The position numbers and the translations under genes were made by a program. A model generated the notes under the pieces. The model did not search any database, had not been told where the DNA came from, and saw only the letters and a list, made by a program, of their open reading frames with translations. From Myxococcales bacterium (GTDB lineage: Bacteria > Myxococcota_A > Polyangia > Polyangiales > Houyiibacteriaceae), in assembly GCA_029861865.1 (NCBI GenBank), contig JAOTYL010000007.1:1-64000 (forward strand): a stretch of DNA of 64,000 bases, given 5' to 3'. This document shows positions 1 to 6,929 of this stretch, piece by piece. Within the stretch, counting starts at the first letter, position 1; every line of letters starts with the position of its first letter.

Positions 1-2
1 GC

Positions 3-380
3 AGCGGTGCCCGACGCGATGTCCTCGAACAGATCACGCACAACGCCCGCGGCGCGATCATCGACGTCTACACGGCGTGGGAATGGCCGGCGCTCTGCGA
101 AGCCGTGAGCTGTTTGAAGGTCGATCCGGAGCGGTTGCCGGGGCGGATTTATGACATTTCTTATGACATATGCGTTTCTCAGAACGCTAACCCGCGGCAA
201 TCATTGCGCTTGTTTGGTGGAGGCGGTGGGAATCGAACCCACGTCCGGAAATGTTCCAGAACGGCATCTACGTGCGTAGTTTGTGTTTTGAAATTCGCGT
301 TGGATTGCGCCCACAAACAGGCTCGCACCAACGCTAGTGGTTCTTCATCTCGTCATTGCGCCGAACCCGAGTCGCGATGA
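3..380 (+). CDS. C-terminal end of a tyrosine recombinase (integrase), cut by the window edge
   Basis: The frame is open from the left edge and reads RRDVLEQITHNARGAIIDVY followed by TAWEWPALCEAV. This resembles the last helices of phage-type tyrosine recombinases, with a His in ITHN and the likely nucleophile Tyr in VYT. The gene points at the 3' end of the ssrA gene on the other strand, the usual arrangement for an island integrated there. No stop occurs before 378-380, so the apparent C-terminus is antisense tmRNA sequence; the native stop may have been lost or may exist only in the excised circle. The 8-bp direct repeat TATGACAT at 150-157 and 162-169, between the conserved part and the tmRNA end, could be an integrase arm site. 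Only about 45 residues look conserved, so the family call is moderate. Confidence 0.45.
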   Translation, partial: SGARRDVLEQITHNARGAIIDVYTAWEWPALCEAVSCLKVDPERLPGRIYDISYDICVSQNANPRQSLRLFGGGGGNRTHVRKCSRTASTCVVCVLKFALDCAHKQARTNASGSSSRHCAEPESR

Positions 381-576
381 CCAGCCTGTTCAAATGACGC
401 CTCCGCTAGAAGCACAGGCAGGCTTCTAACTTCGACGGCTCCTTTGGCTTTACTTAGGCCGCGAGAGCAACTGCGTTATCGTTGGCAGTTGTACGTCCCA
501 AACGAATTTGCGTCGTGCTTGGGCCGACGGACACGCAACCGAACCTTCTTCATCCCCGTCGAAACCGGTCGCCCCC
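215..576 (-). ncRNA. ssrA: tmRNA (transfer-messenger RNA)
   Basis: The minus strand starts GGGGGCGACCGGTTTCGACG, the usual tmRNA 5' end, and finishes with a T-arm, CGCCTCC, a discriminator A and an encoded CCA at 217-215. The 5' GGGGGCG and 3' CGCCTCC pair over 7 bp with one G-U. The tag reading frame lies at 486-454: GCC AAC GAT AAC GCA GTT GCT CTC GCG GCC TAA, giving ANDNAVALAA, whose -LAA end is the ClpXP degron. The RNA releases ribosomes stalled on broken mRNAs and tags the nascent peptide for proteolysis. It is one-piece and not permuted. SspB and ClpP, which act on tagged substrates, are encoded 2.6 and 4.5 kb away. Confidence 0.97.
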
Positions 577-594
577 AGAATTTCAAAGACTTAG

Positions 595-625
595 ATACTA
601 TGCGTCCCATGCAGATTCTGCGCAA
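595..625 (-). promoter_or_regulatory. Possible sigma-70 promoter of ssrA
   Basis: On the minus strand TTGCGC (625-620) and TAGTAT (600-595) precede the tmRNA 5' end by 18 nt. The 19-nt spacer is longer than ideal, so this is a weak call. Maturation of the 5' end by RNase P would allow the start site to lie upstream of 576. Confidence 0.35.
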
Positions 626-696
626 CCCCCCGGAAAGACTTTGTTTTGTCATTACCGCTGGCGCTGTGTAGGGTACGGCCCAACCGAACCTTGGCC

Positions 697-2205
697 ATGC
701 AGCGGATCACCAAGAGTTTCCTCCGAGACAAGTTCCTTTCGATCGACACCCGTACACTGGGTCTCGCGCGGATCGCGATCGCGTTGCTGCTCCTTTTCGA
801 CCTCGCGAAGCGCGCCAACGAGATGTCGATCTGGTACTTCGAGACCGGGCTCATCCCGAACGCGATGCTCGCCGCTCATCCGCTCCGGCCGTACGGGACG
901 TCGTTCCTCTTCTACGTGAGCTCCGACACGGGCGTGCGGATCGCGTTCCTGCTGATCGCGGTGGTGTACCTTTGTTTCCTGCTCGGCATCTTCACGCGGG
1001 TCATGCACGTTCTTAGCTTCGTCTCATTGGTCTCGCTGCACATCCGGGTCGATCTCCTCGCCAACGGTGGGGACTTCGTGTTCTGTGACCTGGTGTTGTG
1101 GACGGCATTCCTTCCGCTCGGAGCAACCTTCTCGGTCGATGCCTGGCGCCGAGAAAAGGCCGGAAAGCCTCCTGTGCAGTCCCCGGTCGTATCGTGGGCG
1201 GTGTTCGTCGCGATCTTCCAGCTCTTCATCATCTACTTCTTCAACGCGGTCCACAAGAGTGGGGAGACCTGGATCAACGGGACCACGGTGTATTGGCTCG
1301 CTCACCAAGAACGCATCGTCACATGGCTCGGATACTGGATGCGCGAGAATCTCCCGCTCTGGATGTTTCAGGTGATGACGTACACCTCGCTTGCGGCTGA
1401 GTACCTTCTCTTCATCGTGATCTTGTCTCCTTGGGGGCGCCCTTGGACCCGCCGCGCGGCGATCTTTCTGATTTGGATGCTGCACCTCGGGATTGCGGCC
1501 GTCTCCAATGTGGGGTTGTTCTCTTTCGTGATGCTGGCGTATTCGACCCTTCTCGTCAGCAGCGAGGATTGGGAGTGGCTTCGCGCGAAGCTCGCCGCAA
1601 CGCGAGGCGAACAGAGCCGTCTGGTGCGTGCTCTCACGCTGAGTCCGGTCGACCCATCGTCCGAGCCCCGCCGCTCACCAATTCGGTGGTTGGCGAACGC
1701 CGTGCTCGTCTACCTGGTCATCGTGGCGACCTCTCAAGTCCTCGTCGAAAACCCCGCGGTCCCCGGGTTCTTGAAACACAAACAGCCTCGTTGGATCCAG
1801 GCGACCGTTCAGACCTTTCGCCTCAACCAGGGCTGGAAGATGTTTGCGGCCAACGCGCCACGCGACGACCTGTGGATCGTCGTCGACGCCGTCACCGAAG
1901 ACGGGCGGCACATCGACCCGTTCAATGAGCTTGGCGCCCGCTATTCGGACCCGACGCTCCGCACCATCCCGCCAAGGCTCGGACAGAACTACTATTTCTG
2001 CGACTACACCGCACGAATCAAAGGGTTTCGCGTATATCACAGCGGACTGACGGAGTGGCTGTTCCGCCATCACGAGCGGACCGGCAATGAAAGCGATCGC
2101 ATCGTATCGTTCCAGGTCTACGAGGTGACCCACAATCCTCCGGCCCCGGGCGAAGACCAGCCTCACAACGTGAGCGCTAGGCCCTTCTTGAGCCGGCAAA
2201 GGTAG
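697..2205 (+). CDS. HTTM / vitamin K-dependent gamma-carboxylase-like membrane protein
   Basis: A 502-residue integral membrane protein. Its N-terminal two thirds carries many hydrophobic helices with the HTTM-type pattern (LGLARIAIALLLLFDL near the start, NGGDFVFCDLVLWTAFLPL, then FFNAVHKSGETW and GTTVYWL). The soluble C-terminal part contains NQGWKMFAANAPRDDLWIVV, typical of bacterial relatives of vitamin K-dependent gamma-glutamyl carboxylase. The bacterial members' substrates are mostly unknown, so no reaction is claimed. I start at the ATG at 697; the frame is open to a TTG at 646, but those extra residues are not hydrophobic and no Shine-Dalgarno sequence supports either. It diverges from ssrA and is followed at 27 nt by the transporter gene. 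Confidence 0.75.
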   Translation: MQRITKSFLRDKFLSIDTRTLGLARIAIALLLLFDLAKRANEMSIWYFETGLIPNAMLAAHPLRPYGTSFLFYVSSDTGVRIAFLLIAVVYLCFLLGIFTRVMHVLSFVSLVSLHIRVDLLANGGDFVFCDLVLWTAFLPLGATFSVDAWRREKAGKPPVQSPVVSWAVFVAIFQLFIIYFFNAVHKSGETWINGTTVYWLAHQERIVTWLGYWMRENLPLWMFQVMTYTSLAAEYLLFIVILSPWGRPWTRRAAIFLIWMLHLGIAAVSNVGLFSFVMLAYSTLLVSSEDWEWLRAKLAATRGEQSRLVRALTLSPVDPSSEPRRSPIRWLANAVLVYLVIVATSQVLVENPAVPGFLKHKQPRWIQATVQTFRLNQGWKMFAANAPRDDLWIVVDAVTEDGRHIDPFNELGARYSDPTLRTIPPRLGQNYYFCDYTARIKGFRVYHSGLTEWLFRHHERTGNESDRIVSFQVYEVTHNPPAPGEDQPHNVSARPFLSRQR

Positions 2206-2232
2206 CTGGCTTCACGGCGGCGGAAGAAAACG

Positions 2233-3090
2233 ATGGGATTCACAATCGGTGTCGCCGCCGCGTTCTGCTGGGCTGCTCTCGACGTCGTGCGAAAAGCGCT
2301 TTCCGACAAGGCGTCGCCAGCGGCGCTTGCGGTCATATTACTGATCGGACAGGTGCCGTTCCTCGGCCTTTGGGCAGCGCTCGATCAGACCTGGGTGGTC
2401 AGCATCGGTTATTGGGTGCCCGCCGTCGCATCGATGGCCATGAATGCGCTCGCCAACGTTCTGTTCATGCGCTCCCTTCAGCTTTCGCCGATGAGTCGTA
2501 CGGTGCCGTTTCTCGCGTTGTCGCCGGTGTTCGGTGCCCTCGTAGCGATTCCATTGCTTCGTGAGGTTCCGGGGTTGCTTCACCTCGGTGGAATCGGGCT
2601 CGTGGTGTTCGGTGCGTTGGTGCTCAACAGCGACCTGTCCGAGTCATGGTGGCGTTCCGTCTTCAAGGAGAAGGGTGCACCGCACATGATTGCAGTCGCG
2701 TTTCTGTGGTCGGGCTCGGTAGCGCTCGACAAGCTCGCACTGCCCCACGCCTCACCGGCCTCGCACGCGTTTCTCTTGACTGCCGGCAGTGGGCTGATGC
2801 TCGTTGCGTGGGTCGGCTTTCGGGGTGAGCTAGGCGACCTTCAGGCCGCATGGCGGGCACCGAAGTCCTTGCTCGCGGCGCTCATTGGGTTCGCGATTGC
2901 GGCCCTAGCGCTCCAGATGTTTGCGTTGGGTTGGCTGTGGATAGCCGTGGTCGAGACCTTGAAGCGCGGCATTGGCGTGCTTGGGAGCATCGCCTTCGGC
3001 CGCCTGTTCTTTTCCGAGCCGATCACCCATCGAAAACTGCTAGCAGGAAGCCTAATGGTGGCCGGCACGGCGCTTCTCGTCCTCACATAG
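2233..3090 (+). CDS. EamA/DMT-superfamily transporter
   Basis: A 285-residue protein made almost wholly of about ten membrane helices in two five-helix halves, the layout of EamA-type drug/metabolite transporters. The first half has SLQLSPMSRTVPFLALSPVF and the second VETLKRGIGVLGSIAFGRLFF, which are equivalent helix 3-4 segments; the closing GGIGLVVFGALVL and AGSLMVAGTALLVL are the duplicated last helices. It acts in the inner membrane and the substrate cannot be told from sequence. GGAAGAAAACG just ahead of the ATG gives a weak ribosome site. It is 27 nt from the HTTM gene and may share its transcript. Confidence 0.85.
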   Translation: MGFTIGVAAAFCWAALDVVRKALSDKASPAALAVILLIGQVPFLGLWAALDQTWVVSIGYWVPAVASMAMNALANVLFMRSLQLSPMSRTVPFLALSPVFGALVAIPLLREVPGLLHLGGIGLVVFGALVLNSDLSESWWRSVFKEKGAPHMIAVAFLWSGSVALDKLALPHASPASHAFLLTAGSGLMLVAWVGFRGELGDLQAAWRAPKSLLAALIGFAIAALALQMFALGWLWIAVVETLKRGIGVLGSIAFGRLFFSEPITHRKLLAGSLMVAGTALLVLT

Positions 3091-3136
3091 GCGGTCAGGT
3101 ATGGCAAAGGCCCTTTTTCTACGCTAATGCTGGAGG

Positions 3137-3649
3137 GTGGCCGAAAACGAGCAGCTCCCCGACAAGCTCGATGTTGCGCGGTATCTCCTGAGCCAGGGCA
3201 GTGTCTTCGTGCACCTCGACCCGAGGGATGTCGGCGTGGTCGTCCCGCAGTGGTACCGCACCGAGCCTCAGCTCGTCCTGCAGATCGGCCTCGACATGCC
3301 GGTCCCGATTCCCGACCTCCGTGTCGACGAGGAGGGCGTGTACGGCACCCTCTCCTTCAATCGCTCTCCCTTTACGTGTCGAGTCGACTGGGATGCGGTG
3401 TTTGCGCTTGCGGGCGATGACGGCCGCGGCATGGTCTGGCCGGACTCAATGCCTGAGGAGATCTCTCAGGAAATCGAGCGGGAAGCGGGTAGGGCAGCCC
3501 CACCCGATCCCACCAAGGATCTACCCGAAGAGCGCCCGTCGTTGCGGGTTTTGCCCAATGTCGAGGACGCGGAGCGCGAAGACACCACGCCCCGGGAAGT
3601 CAGCACCAAACGCGGCGAGCTCCCCCCCTACCTCAAAGTCATCAAGTAG
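3137..3649 (+). CDS. sspB: SspB-family ClpXP adaptor
   Basis: A 170-residue protein whose first 110 residues match the SspB fold: LSQGSVFVHLDPRDVGVVVP, PQLVLQIGL, PIPDLRVDEEGVYGTLSFNR, then VDWDAVFAL and DGRGMVWPDSMP. A charged, disordered tail follows and ends LPPYLKVIK, equivalent to the short C-terminal peptide that docks SspB to the ClpX N-domain. SspB grips ssrA-tagged proteins and hands them to ClpXP. The only start after the in-frame TAA at 3125 that keeps the domain whole is GTG at 3137; TGGAGG abuts it directly, so initiation may be weak. The tmRNA and ClpP genes are both close by. The stop is TAG and is followed 5 nt later by a hexamer array. Confidence 0.88.
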   Translation: MAENEQLPDKLDVARYLLSQGSVFVHLDPRDVGVVVPQWYRTEPQLVLQIGLDMPVPIPDLRVDEEGVYGTLSFNRSPFTCRVDWDAVFALAGDDGRGMVWPDSMPEEISQEIEREAGRAAPPDPTKDLPEERPSLRVLPNVEDAEREDTTPREVSTKRGELPPYLKVIK

Positions 3650-3654
3650 CCTGC

Positions 3655-3732
3655 ACTGGCACTGGCACTGGCACTGACGCTGACGCTGGCACAAGCACTG
3701 GCACCGTCACTGACGCTGTCACTGGCACTGTT
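3655..3732 (+). repeat. Hexanucleotide array, 13 units, consensus RCTGRC
   Basis: Thirteen consecutive 6-bp units (ACTGGC x3, ACTGAC, GCTGAC, GCTGGC, ACAAGC, ACTGGC, ACCGTC, ACTGAC, GCTGTC, ACTGGC, ACTGTT) start 5 nt after the sspB TAG stop. A second array of the same size and consensus lies at 21176-21253 at the same distance from another TAG stop. In the frame of sspB the array reads as alternating Leu and Ala/Thr/Ser. It is not CRISPR-like because it has no spacers. Origin and role are unknown. Confidence 0.85.
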
Positions 3733-3772
3733 AAAAAGTAACGGCTCGGAAGGGGGGGCTTCCGAGCCGTTA
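3733..3772 (-). terminator. Intrinsic terminator for leftward transcription
   Basis: AACGGCTCGGAAG (3740-3752) and CTTCCGAGCCGTT (3759-3771) form a perfect 13-bp stem, 14 bp with T3739-A3772, around a six-base loop. On the minus strand the stem is followed by C and then TTTTT (3737-3733), a standard U-tract. It would stop transcripts arriving from the clpP-phosphatase pair. On the plus strand no U-tract follows, so it would be at best a weak terminator for sspB. Confidence 0.75.
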
Positions 3773-4164
3773 GAGAGATGGCGATTTGGATGAAGTGGGG
3801 GGAAACAAGCCAAATCGCCGGTCTAACAACGTCGCAGGGGACGTGGGGGGTACGTCTTCGCCACGACGTTTATGTCATCCTTGATGTATGCGACTCTCGT
3901 GCCAAGTCAACGGCAAGAGGAATCACGAATGATCTCATATGGATGACTGATCGCGAAAACCTGAGTAGAGTTCAGATCTGAAATTTTTTTGAAGTTCTGA
4001 GTACTTAACCCCTAAATTGCACCCGATCGCCCGAGTGGGGTCCCCCGAATGTGGGGTGGATCACAAACGACACATGAGTCCTCTAACCCTTACAGATGTA
4101 TTACAGATGTATTCGAGCTGGACAGGCGTGACGCAGCTTACTTTTCAGATCTGAAATCGATATT
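3773..4164. other. Gene-free convergent gap rich in small repeats
   Basis: Between the terminator and the phosphatase stop codon there is no convincing gene. Visible structure: inverted repeat GGCGATTTGG (3780-3789) / CCAAATCGCC (3810-3819); palindrome TTCAGATCTGAA (3971-3982) followed by a T-run; tandem direct repeat TTACAGATGTA x2 (4090-4100, 4101-4111); and palindrome TTTCAGATCTGAAA (4143-4156). The stretch is visibly more AT-rich than its neighbours. A 67-codon frame at 3778-3981 has no coding character. It could hold a small RNA or be the remnant of an inserted element. Confidence 0.6.
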
Positions 4165-4173
4165 TCAGATCTG
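4146..4173. repeat. Perfect 12-bp inverted repeat built from two TTTCAGATCTG palindromes
   Basis: CAGATCTGAAAT (4146-4157), CGAT, ATTTCAGATCTG (4162-4173) is a perfect stem with a 4-base loop. The phosphatase stop codon (4167-4165) lies in one arm. Each arm is itself the palindromic core CAGATCTG, so it can be read as two operator-like boxes or as one hairpin. A third box is at 3971-3982. No U-tract follows on the minus strand, so it is not a standard terminator for the phosphatase gene. Confidence 0.6.
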
Positions 4174-5088
4174 CGTCTGCAGCACGCCGTAGTCGAGCAG
4201 CATTTGGTGGCTCTCGGAGATCAGCAGGTCGGTCGACGCGCCAGCAACCGGGTCTAGGAACCGGAAATCCTTTGCAGAAAGGTTGGCGGAGGTCTGTACA
4301 AGCTCCGCGATCTCCCGACCGCTGCCAAGTACTGACATCACCCCACCTGCACCCTTGACTCGGGCAACTTTGATTGCAGAGTTGAAATCCAGCGCAGCTG
4401 GATTTCCGCTTTGATTGGCGGGGCCGGAGGAAATGAGCTTGAGAACCATCTGATCAGACCGGGGCTGATAGGTTTTGCGATGGTTCTCGGGAACATGGGA
4501 GTCATCATTGTGTCCCACGAGCTCTACCCGGTTGCCCGAAAATCGGAGCGTGCTGCGACCCGTGTTCCGCATTCTGCCGAGAGGCCATGGCCACCGGTCC
4601 CGCGCGCCGACGAGACCGGCCAAAATCGCCGCGATGATACCGCCATGGGTGAACACGATGACCCGCCCACCGTCAGGCATGCGGTCGCGAAGGACGCGCA
4701 ACGCGCCATCAGCCCTCGCAAACACCTCGGGCCAGCTCTCTCCGCCTCCCACGGCAAAGACCCGTCGTTCTCTGAGCGCTGCGATCTGCTCTGGGAACTG
4801 CTCGACGACTTCTTCCATCGTCATGCCCTCCCAATCGCCGACATCGATCTCACGCCACGCCGGGTCGAGCTCCAAAGGCCCACCTGCGGATTTTGCCGTG
4901 TCGGCCGCTCGTGTCAGGTCGGAGCTGATCACGAGGTCGTAGAGCTCTTTGGCAAGCACGCGCTCGAGCGCGTCGGTTTGCGTTCGCCCTCGGTCGCTCA
5001 AGGGCGCGTCCCCGTGGCCCTGCCAAACACCTTTGGCGTTTGAGACCGACTCCGCGTGGCGGACGAGACAGACCTCGAGCGTGCTCAT
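4165..5088 (-). CDS. Histidine phosphatase (phosphoglycerate mutase superfamily) with a C-terminal extension
   Basis: Residues 1-190 are a branch-1 histidine phosphatase: [20 protein letters not shown] near the N-terminus carries the phospho-accepting His, [11 protein letters not shown] follows, and [12 protein letters not shown] holds the second catalytic His. About 100 further residues (from roughly 205) have no recognisable match and include [17 protein letters not shown], a predicted helical or Rossmann-like stretch; family members usually stop near 200. The substrate is unknown. The ATG overlaps the clpP stop as ATGA, so it is probably translated by coupling from the clpP message. That places it in a protease operon, but a proteolytic role is not implied by sequence. 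Confidence 0.8.
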   Translation of the reverse strand: MSTLEVCLVRHAESVSNAKGVWQGHGDAPLSDRGRTQTDALERVLAKELYDLVISSDLTRAADTAKSAGGPLELDPAWREIDVGDWEGMTMEEVVEQFPEQIAALRERRVFAVGGGESWPEVFARADGALRVLRDRMPDGGRVIVFTHGGIIAAILAGLVGARDRWPWPLGRMRNTGRSTLRFSGNRVELVGHNDDSHVPENHRKTYQPRSDQMVLKLISSGPANQSGNPAALDFNSAIKVARVKGAGGVMSVLGSGREIAELVQTSANLSAKDFRFLDPVAGASTDLLISESHQMLLDYGVLQTQI

Positions 5089-5705
5089 GCCGCAGGCGCC
5101 ACTCCTGCCTTACGGGGCGTGATTACGTCGTCGACGATGCCGTACTCTTTGGCCTCGAGGGCCGAGAGGAACTTGTCGCGCTCGGTGTCGTGCCGAACTT
5201 TCTCGACGTCTTGTCCGGTATGCTTGGCAAGGATTTCGTTGAGGCGCTTCTTGGTGTTGAGGATCTCTTTGGCGTGAATCTCGATGTCCGACGCCTGCCC
5301 TTGGTAACCGCCAAGGGGCTGGTGAATCATGATCCGGCTGTGCGGAAGCGCACGACGCAGACCCCTCGTCCCTGCAGCGAGCAAGAACGCCCCCATCGAG
5401 GCGGCCTGCCCGAGACATACTGTCGCCACGGGGCACCGCACGTACCGAATCGTGTCATAGATCGCGAGCCCCGACGAGACCATGCCGCCCGGGCTGTTGA
5501 TGTAGATGGTGATCTCTTTGTCGGCGTCCTCGCTCTCGAGATAAAGCAGTTGGGCGATGATCGCGTTCGCCACGAAGTCGTCGATCGGCGTCCCGAGAAA
5601 GACGATCCGGTCGTTCAGGAGCCGACTGTAGATGTCCCAGGCCCGCTCCCCCCTGTGGGTTTCTTCGATGATGGTGATGGCGCGTGTGGCGGTGTCCTCG
5701 GTCAT
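5085..5705 (-). CDS. clpP: ATP-dependent Clp protease proteolytic subunit
   Basis: A 206-residue ClpP of normal length. The catalytic Ser is in [10 protein letters not shown], the His in [10 protein letters not shown] and the Asp in [15 protein letters not shown]; the handle region [19 protein letters not shown] is intact. ClpP forms a tetradecameric barrel fed by ClpX, ClpA or ClpC. No clpX follows, unlike many proteobacterial loci; instead a histidine phosphatase overlaps it by 4 bp. A ClpA/ClpC-type unfoldase with a ClpP-docking loop is encoded at 25.9-28.3 kb. It diverges from argE across 75 bp. Confidence 0.96.
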   Translation of the reverse strand: MTEDTATRAITIIEETHRGERAWDIYSRLLNDRIVFLGTPIDDFVANAIIAQLLYLESEDADKEITIYINSPGGMVSSGLAIYDTIRYVRCPVATVCLGQAASMGAFLLAAGTRGLRRALPHSRIMIHQPLGGYQGQASDIEIHAKEILNTKKRLNEILAKHTGQDVEKVRHDTERDKFLSALEAKEYGIVDDVITPRKAGVAPAA

Positions 5706-5780
5706 GCGCTCAACCTAGTCTGTCCGGCCTCGCCTGCAATGAGGATTTTGCGGACCGGGCTTCGGCGCTATGTTCCGTGA

Positions 5781-6929
5781 ATGCTCCCGTCACAGCTCGA
5801 GATGCTCCGCCGACTGGTCGCCACGCCGTCGGTCAGCTCGCCCGATGCTCGCTTCGACCAATCAAACCGAGGTGTCGTAGAGCTCGTTGCCGAGTGGGCA
5901 GCAGAACTCGGCTTCGCAGCTCGGATCGAAGCGGTGCCCGGCGCCGACGGAAAGGTGAATCTGATCGCGGGCCTCGGCGAGGGCATCGATGGATTGGTCC
6001 TTTCGGGGCACACCGATACGGTGCCGTACAACGTCGAGCGTTGGACTAGCGACCCGTTCGAGCTGACGGAACGCAACGGCAACCTCTACGGGCTCGGCAC
6101 CGCCGACATGAAGGGCTTCTTTGCTGCAGCGCTTCACGCGGTCGCCCGTTTCGAGCCAAACGTGCTTCGTCGCCCCATCACGCTGCTCGGCACGGCCGAT
6201 GAGGAGAGCACCATGGCCGGCGCCCGCGCGCTCGCAGAAAAGGGCGAGAGCCTCGGCCGTTACGCCATCATCGGCGAACCGACGAACCTCATCCCGATCC
6301 GAAAGCACAAAGGCGTTTTCTACGTACGCGTTACCGTTGGCGGGAAGGCCGGACATGCCAGTAACCCTGCGCTCGGCATCAACGCCATCGAAGGGCTTCA
6401 GCGTGTGCTGATCGCGTTGGAGACTTGGCGTGACGGGCTCGGGGGCCGATATTGCGACGACGACTTCGAAGTCACGGCGCCAACCCTCAACTTCGGGCGC
6501 GTCGCGGGAGGCGATAGCCCGAATCGAATCTGTGACGAGTGCACGCTCGATATCGACATGCGGCTTTTGCCGGGGATGGCGGCGGAGGAGGTTCTCGTCG
6601 AGCTCAGCGACCAGGTTGCGAACGCCCTCGATGGCGGTCGGTGGACGTTCGACGTTCAGCCCGTCGGCAACTACGCCTCGTTTTCGGGTCCGGCCGATGC
6701 TGGCTTTCGCAGCACCGTCGAGACCTTGTGCGGATGTTCAGCCAAGACCGCGCTCTTCGCGACCGAGGCGCCCTATCTCGCGCAATTGGGGCTCGAGACG
6801 CTGGTGCTCGGGGCGGGAGACATCGGCGTCGCGCACCAACCGGACGAATATGTCACCATGGCGGGAATCGAACGCGCGACGGATCTTTACGTCTCCCTGA
6901 TTCGCCGCTACTGCACCGAAGCCGCATGA
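5781..6929 (+). CDS. argE: Acetylornithine deacetylase (M20 family)
   Basis: A 382-residue M20 metallohydrolase that removes the acetyl group from N-acetylornithine in arginine synthesis. The dinuclear metal site is visible: LSGHTDTVP, GLGTADMKGF, GTADEESTM, IIGEPTN and the late His in GAGDIGVAHQPDEYV. The dimerisation insert with VGGKAGHASNPALGINAIE is present. Its last four bases overlap the start of the acetylglutamate synthase gene, so the first and fifth steps of the linear arginine pathway are co-translated. Other M20 enzymes such as succinyl-diaminopimelate desuccinylase are alternatives, but the argA partner favours argE. Confidence 0.9.
   Translation: MLPSQLEMLRRLVATPSVSSPDARFDQSNRGVVELVAEWAAELGFAARIEAVPGADGKVNLIAGLGEGIDGLVLSGHTDTVPYNVERWTSDPFELTERNGNLYGLGTADMKGFFAAALHAVARFEPNVLRRPITLLGTADEESTMAGARALAEKGESLGRYAIIGEPTNLIPIRKHKGVFYVRVTVGGKAGHASNPALGINAIEGLQRVLIALETWRDGLGGRYCDDDFEVTAPTLNFGRVAGGDSPNRICDECTLDIDMRLLPGMAAEEVLVELSDQVANALDGGRWTFDVQPVGNYASFSGPADAGFRSTVETLCGCSAKTALFATEAPYLAQLGLETLVLGAGDIGVAHQPDEYVTMAGIERATDLYVSLIRRYCTEAA

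Noticed and set aside
3655..3732. CRISPR array
   Set aside because: The units are contiguous 6-mers without unique spacers, and no cas genes are present.
3778..3981. Possible 67-residue small protein in the convergent gap
   Set aside because: GC content at third positions is unlike neighbouring genes, the first codons lie in an inverted repeat and the sequence shows no domain or signal.
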